DNA of 64,000 bases from Roseiarcus sp963807735 (GCA_963807735.1 CAWEDI010000031.1:39015-103014); one strand, 5' to 3'. Shown: positions 1-10,849, counted from the first letter of the stretch. Translations and numbers: made by a program. The notes: generated by a model not told the origin, from the sequence alone.

Positions 1-1
1 G

Positions 2-439
2 GCTTGGTCGTTCATGACGCCGCCCGACGCCGACGATCCGCAGCTGGCGGCGCTGCGCGCGTCCGGCCACAAGCTGCTGATCTATCACGGCCAGAGCGAC
101 GGCGTGTTCTCCTTCAACGCGACCGCGCGCTGGTGGGAGACGCTCGACGCCAATCTCGGCGGCAAGGCGGCCGACGTCGCGCGGCTGTTCGCGGTGCCGG
201 GCATGAACCATTGCTCCGGCGGTCCCGCGACCGACGCGTTCGACGCATTGGGCGCGATCGTCGATTGGGTCGAGAACGACGAGGCGCCGGACGTGCTGAT
301 CGCCCACACGCGGCCCGACAACAAGGACGTCCCCGCCTCCTGGAGTCCCGCACGCACCCGCCCGCTGTGCCGTTGGCCGAAGTTCGCGCACTATGTCGGC
401 GGCGACGTCGAGAACGCGGAGAGCTTTGCCTGTAAGTGA
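2..439 (+). CDS. Tannase/feruloyl esterase family protein, C-terminal part
   Basis: The reading frame is open from the first bases of the window, so the gene is cut at its 5' side; about 145 residues are visible. They match the end of the tannase/feruloyl esterase family (alpha/beta hydrolases acting on esters of gallic or hydroxycinnamic acids): LLIYHGQSDGVFS carries the late Asp region, PGMNHCSGGP carries the catalytic His beside a conserved Cys, and the protein ends with the family-typical LCRWPKFAHYVGG and a final Cys-Lys. Members are usually secreted; the signal peptide would lie outside the window. The substrate cannot be told from this fragment. Family assignment is firm. Confidence 0.85.
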   Translation, partial: AWSFMTPPDADDPQLAALRASGHKLLIYHGQSDGVFSFNATARWWETLDANLGGKAADVARLFAVPGMNHCSGGPATDAFDALGAIVDWVENDEAPDVLIAHTRPDNKDVPASWSPARTRPLCRWPKFAHYVGGDVENAESFACK

Positions 440-576
440 AGCGGCGCGGCGACAGGCGCCGCAGCGTTCCGCGGTTTCGATCTTGCATATCGGTTCGTGA
501 TAAGAGATGGGATCGGCGTTTCGCAAAGCCGGACGGCGGTTCAATGGGGGGCCCTGCGGCTTCACGGGAAAGATCC

Positions 577-1995
577 ATGGGCAAGGTCACAGGTTTTATG
601 GAGATCGACCGCGCGGACCGGCGCTACGCCCCCGCCTCCGATCGCATCCGCCATTATCGCGAGTTCATGCTGCCGCTGAGCGAGGAGGGAACGCGCAACC
701 AGGCGGCGCGCTGCATGAATTGCGGCATCCCCTATTGTCACAACGGTTGCCCCGTCAACAATCAGATCCCCGACTGGAACGATCTCGTCTATCGCGGCGA
801 CTGGCGCGAGGCTTCGAGCAATCTGCACTCCACCAACAACTTTCCCGAGTTCACGGGCCGCGTCTGCCCGGCGCCTTGCGAAGCCTCGTGCACGCTCAAC
901 ATCCAGGACACCCCCGTCACCATCAAGACGATCGAATGCGCGATCGTCGATCGCGCCTGGGAGCAGGGCTGGGTCAAACCGGAGCCGCCTAAAAAGAAAA
1001 CCGGCAAGCGGGTCGCCGTCGTCGGCTCGGGCCCGGCGGGTCTCGCTTGCGCGCAGCAACTGGCGCGCGCCGGGCACGAGGTCCATCTCTACGAGAAGAA
1101 CGCGCAACCCGGCGGCCTGCTGCGCTACGGCATCCCCGACTTCAAGCTCGAGAAGCGGCATGTCGAGCGCCGCGTCGAGCAGATGAAGGCGGAGGGCGTG
1201 GTCTTCCACTGCAAGACCCACGTCGGCAAGGACGTCTCCGCCGCCGCTTTGCTGGAGGGGCATGACGCCATCGCGCTCGCCGGCGGCGCCGAGCTGGGGC
1301 GCGACCTGCCCGTGCCGGGGCGCGACCTCTACGGCGTCTATTACGCGATGGAGTTTTTGCCGCAGCAGAACCGCCGCGTCGCCGGCGAGCCGCTCGGCAC
1401 CAACGAGCCGATCCTCGCCGCCGGCAAGCATGTCGTCGTCATCGGCGGCGGCGACACCGGCTCCGACTGCATCGGCACCTCGATCCGCCAGGGCGCACTG
1501 AAGGTGACGCAGCTCGAAATCATGCCGATGCCGCCCAAGATCGAGGACAAGATGCTGAATTGGCCGAATTGGCCGGTGAAGCTGCGCACGTCGTCGAGCC
1601 ATGAAGAAGGGGCCGAGCGCGACTTCGCGGTAATGACGCGCAAGTTCGAGGGGGAGAACGGCGCCGTTACCGGCCTCGAATGCATCAAGCTCGACGAAAA
1701 GCTGAAGCCGATCGAGGGCACCGAGTTCACGCTCAAGGCCGATCTGGTGCTGCTGGCGATGGGCTTCATCTCGCCGATCAAGGAGGGCCTGCTCAGCGAT
1801 CTCGGCGTGACGCTCGATCCGCGCGGCAACGTGCTCGCGGACACGCGGCGCTACGCCTCGTCGGTCGGCAAGGTGTTCGCCTGCGGCGACATGCGGCGCG
1901 GGCAGTCGCTGGTCGTGTGGGCGATCCGGGAGGGGCGGCAATGCGCGGCCTCGATCGACGAAGCTTTGATGGGCGAAACGAACCTGCCGCGGTGA
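577..1995 (+). CDS. gltD: Glutamate synthase [NADPH] small subunit
   Basis: 472 residues, the usual length. The beta subunit of GOGAT passes electrons from NADPH through FAD and Fe-S clusters to the large subunit, which makes glutamate from glutamine and 2-oxoglutarate. Visible features: N-terminal Cys clusters CMNCGIPYC (from residue 46) and CPAPCEASC (from 97), an FAD-binding GSGPAGLACA near 150, and an NADPH-binding GGGDTGSD near 300. The start at 577 is chosen because gggaaag lies just upstream and MGKVTGF is the family-typical N terminus; in-frame codons run further up to 436 but look non-coding. gltB is not upstream (a tannase gene is), so gltD is separated from its partner here. Confidence 0.95.
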   Translation: MGKVTGFMEIDRADRRYAPASDRIRHYREFMLPLSEEGTRNQAARCMNCGIPYCHNGCPVNNQIPDWNDLVYRGDWREASSNLHSTNNFPEFTGRVCPAPCEASCTLNIQDTPVTIKTIECAIVDRAWEQGWVKPEPPKKKTGKRVAVVGSGPAGLACAQQLARAGHEVHLYEKNAQPGGLLRYGIPDFKLEKRHVERRVEQMKAEGVVFHCKTHVGKDVSAAALLEGHDAIALAGGAELGRDLPVPGRDLYGVYYAMEFLPQQNRRVAGEPLGTNEPILAAGKHVVVIGGGDTGSDCIGTSIRQGALKVTQLEIMPMPPKIEDKMLNWPNWPVKLRTSSSHEEGAERDFAVMTRKFEGENGAVTGLECIKLDEKLKPIEGTEFTLKADLVLLAMGFISPIKEGLLSDLGVTLDPRGNVLADTRRYASSVGKVFACGDMRRGQSLVVWAIREGRQCAASIDEALMGETNLPR

Positions 1996-2654
1996 AACGG
2001 CTGGCGTTCGCGCTCGCCGTTCTCCTCGGGCTCGGACTGGCGGCGGCGGCGGCGGCGTGGGGGGTGATCGAAGTGTCGTCGCGCGCGCGCATCCACGCCT
2101 CGGTCGATGATCTCGCGCCGGCCAAGGCGGCGCTGGTGCTTGGTTCGGCGCGGCGGCTGCGCGATTATGTCGCCAACCCGTTCTTTCGCAACCGCATCGA
2201 CGCCGCCGCCGAACTCTTCAAGGCCGGCAAGGTGGAATACGTCATCGTCAGCGGCAACCAGGCGCGCGGCGGCCGTCCGCACCGTGGCTACGACGAGCCC
2301 GCCGACATGCGCGATGCGCTGATCGCCGCCGGCGTGCCCGCAGCGCGCATCTATCGCGACTACGCCGGCTTTCGCACCCTCGATTCGATCGTCCGCGCCA
2401 AGGAGGTGTTCGGCCAGGAGCGGGTGATCGTCGTCTCGCAGCCGTTTCATTTGGCCCGCGCGCTGTTTCTCGCCCGCTGGCGCGGTCTCGACGACGACGG
2501 CTACGCCGCCAAGGACGTGCCGCTGCGGTTTGGCGTGCGCACGCATCTGCGCGAGATCGCCGCCCGCGGCGCGGCCATGCTCGATCTCATGCTCGGCACC
2601 GAGCCGCGTTTTCTCGGCAAGCCAATCCAACTCGGCGTCGACGCTCCGACATGA
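1992..2654 (+). CDS. SanA/YdcF-like DUF218 membrane protein
   Basis: 220 residues from a GTG that overlaps the gltD stop (GTGA). One N-terminal membrane segment (residues 4-26) is followed by a DUF218 domain: AALVLGSARR at the first strand, VIVSGNQARGG, and VIVVSQPFHLARA, which is the pattern of the SanA/YdcF family. SanA of enterobacteria affects envelope permeability to vancomycin; the biochemical function of the family is not settled. The long in-frame extension upstream inside gltD is ignored. Translationally coupled to gltD and to the next gene (ATGA overlap), so the three probably share one transcript. Confidence 0.82.
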   Translation: MKRLAFALAVLLGLGLAAAAAAWGVIEVSSRARIHASVDDLAPAKAALVLGSARRLRDYVANPFFRNRIDAAAELFKAGKVEYVIVSGNQARGGRPHRGYDEPADMRDALIAAGVPAARIYRDYAGFRTLDSIVRAKEVFGQERVIVVSQPFHLARALFLARWRGLDDDGYAAKDVPLRFGVRTHLREIAARGAAMLDLMLGTEPRFLGKPIQLGVDAPT

Positions 2655-3697
2655 GCGCGCGGCGCCGGCTCCTCGTTCTTTTCCTCGCCCTCGGCCTCGG
2701 TCCTGCGGGCGCGCAGGGGCTTCAACCTTTCCTGCCAGCCGCTGCGCCGGCGCCAAAGATTCTCAAGGCGCTGGCGCCGCCCGATTTCATCGACCGCGCG
2801 GCGATCGAAGCGTTCGAGGCGGACAGCGGCTGGACGATCGCGCTCGACGTTTATGCGAGTCCCGGCGAACTCGGCGAACGCAGCGCCGAGCAGCACTACG
2901 ACGTCGTCGTGCTGCGCGGGCCGGCCTACGCCCGCCGCCTCGCGGCGGGCGGGTTGCGACGGCTCGACCGCCGCCGGCTGCCCAACGCGCGGCTGGTCAA
3001 TCCCGGCGTCGCCGCCAAGTTCGCGGCCTACGATCGCGACGGCGCCTTTGGCGTCCCGTTCGGGTGGTCGGCGTTCGGCCTGCTCTACGATGCTGACAAG
3101 GCGCGCGATCCGCCGGTCGCCTGGGCGCAGCTGCTGGCGAAGGGGCCGCGCCCGGCGAGCGGTTGCGGCGTCGCCTGGCCGGATGCGCGCGATGAAAGCT
3201 TTCTCGCCGTCTGGCGGATGATGGGCGTCGAACCCGCTCGCGCCCGCTCGGCGGATGTCAAATCCGCCGCCGCCGCGCTCGAACGGGCGCGCGGCGGCTT
3301 CCTCGCCTTCGCTGTGCCGGACGAGGTCGGCGCGCTCGCCAAAGGCGCCGCCTGCCTGGGCGCCGGCACCGCCGGCGACGCCGCGGCGGTCGGCGCGCGC
3401 GGCGGCGACAACGCGCCCGCCATACGCTTCGCCTATCCCCGCGAAGGCGCGCCGCTGGCGCTCTACGCCTTCGCCATGCCCGCCGACGCGTCCGCGCCGG
3501 ACGCCGCCTATCGCTTTATTGACGCGCTGCTCGCCCCCGACAACGCCCGCCGCGACGCCGCCGCCGCCGGGCTGGTCGGCGCCGAGGACGCCACCGACCT
3601 CAACGAGTTGAAGCGCCTGATCCCCGAACCCGTGTTCGACCCCGGCCTGCTCGCCCTGATGCAGAGCGAGTGGAAACGCCTGACCCAGGCCAAGTGA
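2651..3697 (+). CDS. Periplasmic solute-binding protein, PotD/PotF-like
   Basis: 348 residues with a Sec signal peptide (cleavage near AGAQ, residue 22). The body resembles extracellular solute-binding proteins of the spermidine/putrescine type: ILKALAPPDFIDRAAIEAFE and YDVVVLRGPAYARRLAAGG near the N terminus, GVPFGWSAFGLLYD in the middle and a C-terminal NELKRLIPEP. It is shorter and more Ala/Gly-rich than typical PotF. No permease or ATPase gene is adjacent, so either it is an orphan receptor or it has another role. It overlaps the preceding gene by 4 bases (ATGA). The ligand cannot be inferred. Confidence 0.75.
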   Translation: MSARRRLLVLFLALGLGPAGAQGLQPFLPAAAPAPKILKALAPPDFIDRAAIEAFEADSGWTIALDVYASPGELGERSAEQHYDVVVLRGPAYARRLAAGGLRRLDRRRLPNARLVNPGVAAKFAAYDRDGAFGVPFGWSAFGLLYDADKARDPPVAWAQLLAKGPRPASGCGVAWPDARDESFLAVWRMMGVEPARARSADVKSAAAALERARGGFLAFAVPDEVGALAKGAACLGAGTAGDAAAVGARGGDNAPAIRFAYPREGAPLALYAFAMPADASAPDAAYRFIDALLAPDNARRDAAAAGLVGAEDATDLNELKRLIPEPVFDPGLLALMQSEWKRLTQAK

Positions 3698-3784
3698 GGC
3701 CGCGCATGGCCGCGCAAGATTTTCGCTGTTTGATTCGCCGCCCGCGCGTGCTTCTTCGGAGCGTCGAAACCTTGCGAGCGTCGC

Positions 3785-5298
3785 ATGTCTGATTCGCCCA
3801 ACATTCTCCTCATCATGGCCGATCAGTTGTCGCCGACCTTCCTGCCGGCCTACGGCCATAAGGTCGTCAAGGCGCCGAACCTCGACGCGCTCGCGGCGAA
3901 CGGCGTGGTGTTCGACAACGCCTATTGCGCAAGCCCGCTGTGCTCGCCGTCGCGCGCCGCGTTCATGGCCGGGTTGCTGCCGTCGCGCACCCGCGTCTAC
4001 GACAACGCCGCCGAATTCGCCGCCGACATTCCGACATTCGCCCATCATCTGCGCCGGCTCGGCTACCGCACTGTGCTGTCGGGCAAGATGCACTTCTGCG
4101 GGCCGGATCAGATGCACGGCTTCGAGAAACGGCTGACGACCGACATCTACCCCGCCGATTTCGGTTGGACGCCGGATTGGGACGACCCGCAAGCGCGCCC
4201 GAGCTGGTATCACAACATGAGCTCGGTCACTGAAGCCGGCCTGGCGGTGCGAACCAACCAGCTCGATTTCGACGACGAGGTCGTGTTCGCCGCCGAGCGC
4301 GAGATCTACGACAAGGCGCGCGGCGTCGACAAGCGCCCGCTGCTGCTGGTCGCCTCGTTGACGCATCCGCACGACCCCTATGCGATTACCCGTGAGTTCT
4401 TCGATCTCTACCACGACGAGGAGATCGACATGCCGAGTGCGCCGATCCCGCGCGAAAAACTCGATCCGCACTCGCAGCGGCTGCGCCACGTCTGCGCGAT
4501 GGACGCGACCGAACTGACGCCGCAGCAGATTCGCACGGCGCGGCGCGCCTACTACGGCGAGATTTCCTATGTCGACCGCAATGTCGGCCGGTTGATGAAG
4601 GCGCTACGAAGATTGCGGCTTGCGCGAGAACACGATCGTCATCGTGCTCGCCGACCACGGCGAGATGCTCGGCGACAAGGGGCTCTGGTACAAGATGAGC
4701 TTCTTCGAGAATTCCGCGCGCGTGCCGCTGATCGTCAACGCGCCCGGACGGTTTGCGCCGCGCCGCGTGGCGTCCGCCGTCTCGCTGATCGACGTGACCC
4801 CGACGCTGGTTGATCTCGCCGGCGGCCGGGCCGGTGAAATCGACACCGACGGTCGCTCGCTCGCTGCCGCATCTGAACGGTGAGACGGCGCCCGACGAGA
4901 GCGTCGGCGAATACCTCGCCGAGGGTGCGCTTGCGCCGATCGTGATGATCCGCCGCGGCGCGAGCAAGTTCATCCACTCACCCGCCGACCCGGACCAACT
5001 CTACGACCTCGGCGCGGACCCCGGCGAACGGACCAACCTCGCCGGCAAGCCCGAGCGCGCGCGCGAAGTCGCGGCGTTCCGAGAAGAAGTCGCCCGCCGT
5101 TGGCGGCTCGACGCGCTCGACGCCGAGGTGCGGGCGAGCCAGCGCCGCCGCCGCGTCGTCGACGCGGCGCTGACCCAGGGCGAGCCGCAGGCGTGGGATT
5201 TCCAGCCGTTCACCGATGCGTCGAAATCCTACGTGCGCAACACCATCCCGCTCGACGATCTCGAAGCGAGGGCGCGTTTCCCGCGCGTCGAGCCGTGA
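3785..5298 (+). pseudogene. betC: Choline-sulfatase, frameshifted as assembled
   Basis: BetC hydrolyses choline-O-sulfate to choline and sulfate, feeding glycine-betaine synthesis. All parts of a BetC of about 500 residues are present but in three frames. Frame 1 (3785 to about 4604) has the metal ligand D13 and the sulfatase signature CSPSR, whose Cys53 would become formylglycine, plus SGKMHFCGPDQMHGFE and YPADFGWTPDWDD. Frame 2 (about 4605-4858) has VLADHGEMLG and GLWYKMSFFENSARVPL. Frame 3 (to 5298) has the BetC-specific C terminus ending in DLEARARFPRVEP. The second break is a 4-base tandem expansion (tcgc repeated) near 4857. Both breaks could be assembly errors. No betA, betB or betI is nearby. 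Confidence 0.9.
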
Positions 5299-5360
5299 GA
5301 CTAGACGTCCCGGGCGAAGCCCGGGGCGTCGTTCTCAGTTGGAGAGCAATCAAGTCCTCT

Positions 5361-5474
5361 CGTCATTGCGAGCGAAGCGAAGCAATCCACCTCCACGAGA
5401 TCGTTCGCCGGTCGGACAAGATGCATCAGCGGCGCCGTGGATTTGCGTCGTCGCTTCGCTCCTCGCAATGACGA
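5361..5474. repeat. Imperfect palindromic intergenic repeat (family A)
   Basis: The left end begins cgtcattgcgagcgaagcga and the right end finishes cgcttcgctcctcgcaatga, reverse complements of each other around a variable core. The same unit recurs at 22825-22928 and, degenerate, near 51340. It sits between convergent genes (betC and the sugar ABC operon). This type of small palindromic repeat is widespread in proteobacterial intergenic DNA. Confidence 0.75.
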
Positions 5475-6410
5475 TCAATCGTACAGCACCGCGGCGACCT
5501 TCGGATCGCTGATGTTGCTCTTGTCGTACCAATAGAAGCCTGTGTCGATCGTCTTCGGCAACGTCTCGCCCTTGAGCGCCTTGGCGAGCGAGTCGACGAC
5601 GCACTTGCCGATGCCGACCGGGTTCTGGGTGATCGCGCCGGCCTCGGAACCGTCCGCGATCGCCACCTTCTGCTGCTTGCCCGAGTCGTATCCGATGATG
5701 ACGATCTTCTTCTTCGTCTCCCTGGCGCCGTTGAGCACCCCGATGATCGAGCCCTCGTTGGCGCCGAACATGCCCTTGATGTTCGGGTGCGCCTCAAGGA
5801 TCGCCTTGGTGATCTCCGTCGACTTCAATTGATCGCCGGCGCCGTATTGGATATCGACGATCTTCACCTTGGGGTGCTTGGCCTTCATCTCGTTGACGAA
5901 GCCGTCGCGGCGGTCCTGGCCGGTCTTGCTCGTCTGGTCATGAACAACGAGCGCGACTTCGCCCTCGTCGCCGATCAGCTCCGCCATATGGTCGGCGGCG
6001 ACGCCGGCGGCCTTGATGTTGTCGGTCGTGCAGGTGGCCAGCGGAATGTCGCTGTCGACGCCGGAGTCGAAGGCGACGACCGGGATTTTGGCGGCTTGCG
6101 CCTTTTTCAACAGCGGAATCGCCGCCTTGGAATCGAGCGCGGCGAAGCCGAGGCCCTGCGGCTTCTTGGCGAGCGCCGCCGCGAGCATGTCGATCTGCTT
6201 GTCGACCATCGCCTCGGTTTCCGGCCCCTCGAAGGTGATCTTCACGCCGTCGGTCTTGGCCGCCTCCTCGGCGCCGGCCTTCACGGCCTGCCAGAATTGA
6301 TGCTGGAAGCCCTTCGAGATGATCGGAAAATAATCTTCGGCGTAGCCCGGCGCGGCGAGCGCCACGGACGCGCTGAACGCCAGCGCGCCGATCAGCAAAG
6401 TCTTGTTCAT
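5475..6410 (-). CDS. Sugar ABC transporter substrate-binding protein (ribose type)
   Basis: 311 residues. Signal peptide of about 24 residues (MNKTLLIGALAFSASVALA, then cleavage after YA). The body is a Peripla_BP_4/RbsB-type protein: FWQAVKAGAEEAAK, LAAALAKKPQGLGFAALD, PVVAFDSGVDSD, and MFGANEGSIIGVLNGARE are the conserved blocks. The start at 6410 is preceded by ggagaaac. Last gene of a three-gene operon on the minus strand (ATPase, permease, binding protein). Related proteins bind ribose, xylose, inositol or similar polyols; the sequence does not decide which. Confidence 0.9.
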   Translation of the reverse strand: MNKTLLIGALAFSASVALAAPGYAEDYFPIISKGFQHQFWQAVKAGAEEAAKTDGVKITFEGPETEAMVDKQIDMLAAALAKKPQGLGFAALDSKAAIPLLKKAQAAKIPVVAFDSGVDSDIPLATCTTDNIKAAGVAADHMAELIGDEGEVALVVHDQTSKTGQDRRDGFVNEMKAKHPKVKIVDIQYGAGDQLKSTEITKAILEAHPNIKGMFGANEGSIIGVLNGARETKKKIVIIGYDSGKQQKVAIADGSEAGAITQNPVGIGKCVVDSLAKALKGETLPKTIDTGFYWYDKSNISDPKVAAVLYD

Positions 6411-6500
6411 TCGTTTCTCCCTCACGTTGAAAGTGTCCCGCTTTTCACGGCGGTTGAGCAAATTCGTTTCGGTCGCTCGCTTCGGCTGGCTCCCTCCCTT

Positions 6501-7501
6501 TCAGGCTCTTTGTCGCAGCAGCATGTCGACGTAGACCGCGACGATAATGATGACGCCGGTGACGACGATCTGCCATTCCTGGGCGACGCCCATGATCCGC
6601 AGGCCGTTGGTCAACACGCTCATGATGAAGGCGCCGATGATCGTGCCCAGCATCGTGCCCCGTCCGCCGCTGAGCGACGTGCCGCCGATCACGGTGGCGG
6701 CGATCGCCTCCAGTTCGTAGCCCTGGCCGAGCGCCGGCTGCGCGGAATTGAGCCGCGAGGCGATGATGAGGCCGGCGATCCCGCAGATCAGGCCGCCGAG
6801 CGCGTAGGTGAGGATTTTCCAGAAATCGACGTTGACCCCGGAAAGCCGCGCCGCCTCCTCGTTGCTGCCGAGCGCGAACACGTAGCGCCCGAGCAGTGTC
6901 TTATTGAGGATGATCGACGCCGTGATCGCCACCACGAACAGGATTAATACGCCGTTCGGCACCTCGAACGACGGCCAGAAATAACTGACCAGCGAATCGT
7001 TCGAGATGAGCGAGAAGTTCGGCGTGTCGTTGAAATAGATCGGCTTGTCTTCGGCGATGACCAGCGCCAGACCTTTCAGCAGCAGCATCATGCCGAGCGT
7101 CGCGATGAACGGCGGCACGCGCAGTTTGGCGATGATGACGCCGGAAACCGCGCCCCACAGCGCGCCGAACGCGAGCGCCGCGACGACGCCGAAGATCATC
7201 GGCAGGCCCCAGTTGGTCAGCACCACGCCGCACATCACGGCGGTGAAGGTCATCAGCGTGCCAATAGAAAGGTCGATGCCGCCGGAAATGATGACGAAGG
7301 TGACCGCGACGCCGAGCACGCCATTGACGGCGGTCGATTGCAGGATGCCAACGATGTTGGCTTCCGTGAGGAAATTCGGGGCGGCGACGCCGAAATAAGC
7401 GATCAGCGCGATCAGCACGACAAAGGCCACGGCCTTTTGCAGCGCCGCCACCGTGAAGAGCCCCGATCTTGCCGGAGCGGTCTGTTCGAGAACGGTGTTG
7501 G

Positions 7502-7505
<4 letters not shown>
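6501..7505 (-). CDS. Sugar ABC transporter permease (RbsC type)
   Basis: 334 residues, a hydrophobic BPD_transp_2 permease with 8-10 membrane segments. Family hallmarks: VTFVIISGGIDLSIGTLM near residue 70 and IAATVIGGTSLSGGRGT near 270, which includes the ATPase-contact loop. It forms the membrane channel for the sugar importer with the ATPase encoded just upstream, whose stop it overlaps by 4 bases (ATGA), so the two are translationally coupled. Confidence 0.93.
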
Positions 7506-9061
<1,556 letters not shown>

Positions 9062-9077
9062 TCGGCTTCCCTCCTCC

Positions 9078-9093
9078 CGCTAACATGTTAGCG
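9078..9093. promoter_or_regulatory. Candidate LacI-family operator
   Basis: A perfect 16-base palindrome, CGCTAACATGTTAGCG, lies 17 bases upstream of the first codon of the sugar ABC operon. Its size and AACATGTT centre fit operators of LacI/GalR-type repressors, which commonly control such importers. No LacI-family gene is in the window, so the regulator would act from elsewhere. Assignment is by pattern and position only. Confidence 0.6.
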
Positions 9094-9236
9094 CCAGGCG
9101 CTCGTCATTGCAAAGGGCGTTGCGGCGTTTTCAAAATATTCTATCCCCGCCGCAAGCCAGGGCCGCGGACCCCTGGCGTTGGCTCGGCCGCGCGGATTAT
9201 GCTGGTCGCGCCGGACCGACCGCAAGCGAGACCCCG

Positions 9237-9689
9237 ATGGCCTACTGGCTGTTCAAGAGCGAGCCCTCCGTGTTTTCGTACGAAAAGCTGGCGGGGGAGG
9301 GCGCGAAGGGCACGGACTGGAGCGGCATTCGCAACCATTCCGCCAAGCTCAACATGATAGCGATGAAGCTCGGCGAGCGCGGATTCTTCTACCACTCCAA
9401 CGAGGGCAAGGCGATCGTCGGGATCGTCGAGGTTTCGGCGCTCTACCGCCCTGACCCGAGCGACGCGTCGGGCAAGTTCGGCATGGTCGACATTCGCGCG
9501 GTCGAGGCGCTGCCGAAGCCGGTCAGTCTGGAGGTCGCCAAGACCGAGCCGCGCCTCGCCAAGATGGCGCTCGTCACCAACTCGCGGCTTTCCGTGCAGC
9601 CGGTGACGGACGAGGAATGGGCGGTCGTCTGCGCGCTCGGCGGCGCAAAACCTCAGCGTGGGGCGAAACGCGCGAAGGCGCCGGCGTAA
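9237..9689 (+). CDS. EVE domain-containing protein
   Basis: 150 residues. The opening MAYWLFKSEPSVFSYEKL, then TDWSGIRNHSAKLNM, GERGFFYHSNEG and KAIVGIVEVS are typical of the EVE family (PUA-like fold, human THYN1). Eukaryotic and bacterial members are thought to read modified bases in DNA or RNA, and EVE domains are often linked to restriction of modified phage DNA; stand-alone alphaproteobacterial members are conserved housekeeping-like genes of unknown role. The start at 9237 gives the conserved N terminus. The C terminus is basic (KRAKAPA) and overlaps the convergent racemase gene by 37 bases. Confidence 0.88.
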   Translation: MAYWLFKSEPSVFSYEKLAGEGAKGTDWSGIRNHSAKLNMIAMKLGERGFFYHSNEGKAIVGIVEVSALYRPDPSDASGKFGMVDIRAVEALPKPVSLEVAKTEPRLAKMALVTNSRLSVQPVTDEEWAVVCALGGAKPQRGAKRAKAPA

Positions 9690-10381
9690 GCTTTCGGCAA
9701 AGGGGCCGCGTAGGTGTTGCGCTTGGAGGTGCGAAGCCCGAGCTGTACGGCGCTTTCCGCGAGCGTCACGGCGCAGGCGACGCCGTCGAGCACGGGCACG
9801 CCGAAACGCCGCGACAGGACATCGGCGAGGTCGGCCATGCCGGCGCAGCCGAGCACGATCGCCTCGGCGCCATCCTCGTCGAGCGCGCGAGCGATCTCGG
9901 CCTCGATTCGACGCCGCGCGTCCGATCCCTCGTCTTCGAGCGCCAGCACCGGAACGTCGGCGGCGCGGACGCGGGCGCAGCGCGCGATCAGCCCGTATTT
10001 GGTCAGGTTGCGCTCGATCGGGACGACGGAGCGCGACAGCGTCGTCACGACGCTGAATTTCTCCGCGACCAGCCCGGCCATGTGAAACGCCGCCTCGCCG
10101 ATGCCGATCACCGGCGCCGCCGTCGCGCAACGCGCCGCTTCCAGCCCGGTGTCGTCGAAACAGGCGATGACGAACGCGTCGGCGTCGCCCGCCTTGCCGA
10201 TCTCGTCGAGCAGGCCGGGCAGCGAGAACGCCTCGTCGAAATAGCCTTCGATGCTGGCTGGGCCGAATTCAGGATTGACCGCCGTAACTTCGGTCCCGGC
10301 GCGCGCGATGGCGCGGGCCGCCGCCTCGATCTTCCGCGTCATCGAGGCCGTAGTGTTGGGATTAATGATCCGTAGCTTCAT
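9653..10381 (-). CDS. Asp/Glu/hydantoin racemase family protein
   Basis: 242 residues. N terminus MKLRIINPNTTASMT is the hallmark of the hydantoin/allantoin racemase subgroup. The two catalytic Cys sites of the family are visible: VIACFDDTGLEAAR (near residue 78) and IVLGCAGMADLA (near 190). Such enzymes racemise 5-substituted hydantoins or allantoin. There is no hydantoinase or transporter gene beside it, so the substrate stays open. Its 3' end overlaps that of the EVE gene tail to tail. Confidence 0.88.
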   Translation of the reverse strand: MKLRIINPNTTASMTRKIEAAARAIARAGTEVTAVNPEFGPASIEGYFDEAFSLPGLLDEIGKAGDADAFVIACFDDTGLEAARCATAAPVIGIGEAAFHMAGLVAEKFSVVTTLSRSVVPIERNLTKYGLIARCARVRAADVPVLALEDEGSDARRRIEAEIARALDEDGAEAIVLGCAGMADLADVLSRRFGVPVLDGVACAVTLAESAVQLGLRTSKRNTYAAPLPKAYAGAFARFAPR

Positions 10382-10447
10382 GTCCGCCCCTTGCCGTCAG
10401 GGCGCGAACGTGGCGAACCTACCGCCGCCTTGTCAATGCAAGCCGCG

Positions 10448-10717
10448 TCAGTCCGGCTGCGAGAATTTTCGCAAGGCGACGCCGCACAAAGCGGCGGCGA
10501 GCGCGCCTTGCAGGGCCAGCACTGTGACCAGGGTCGCCAGCGAAGACAGCGGCGCATCGCTATTAGCGAGCGTCTGCTGCATGTCGAGGCTGGTCGCGAT
10601 CAGGCCGGAGGCCAGCAGCAGCCCGAGCGCCGCGCCCGCCATCCCATCCCACGCCGCGTTGCGCGCCAGCGCCTGGGAGCGAACCGCCGTCCGGGATCGA
10701 AACTGTTTCTGGGTCAT
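10448..10717 (-). CDS. Small membrane protein of unknown function
   Basis: 89 residues beginning MTQKQFRSRTAVRSQ. Two membrane segments are visible (about residues 28-45, GMAGAALGLLLASGLIAT, and 62-80, LATLVTVLALQGALAAALC), with a basic N terminus likely facing the cytoplasm. I do not recognise a family. Codon use and length of the open frame support coding; the frame stays open far upstream but the ATG at 10717 is the sensible start. It is divergent from the Ni/Co transporter gene. Confidence 0.55.
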   Translation of the reverse strand: MTQKQFRSRTAVRSQALARNAAWDGMAGAALGLLLASGLIATSLDMQQTLANSDAPLSSLATLVTVLALQGALAAALCGVALRKFSQPD

Positions 10718-10849
10718 CGTATGCCCTCCGCCAAGCCGATAACGTGGGTTCCCACGCTTTGTTCCGCCGGCGCCATTTTGGAGCAAACGACGCGCGCCGG
10801 CGGAAGGACTTGTTAAGCTTACGGTCCGGCGCGCCCGCGTCTTGCGTGC

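Noticed and set aside
562..1941. Long open frame on the minus strand opposite gltD
   Set aside because: It is a shadow of gltD in GC-rich DNA; its translation is rich in Arg, His and Ala with no motif, and gltD is certain.
5787..6947. 386-codon plus-strand frame over the sugar ABC operon
   Set aside because: Antisense to the binding protein and permease genes, which have clear family motifs; the composition is typical of an antisense GC-rich frame.
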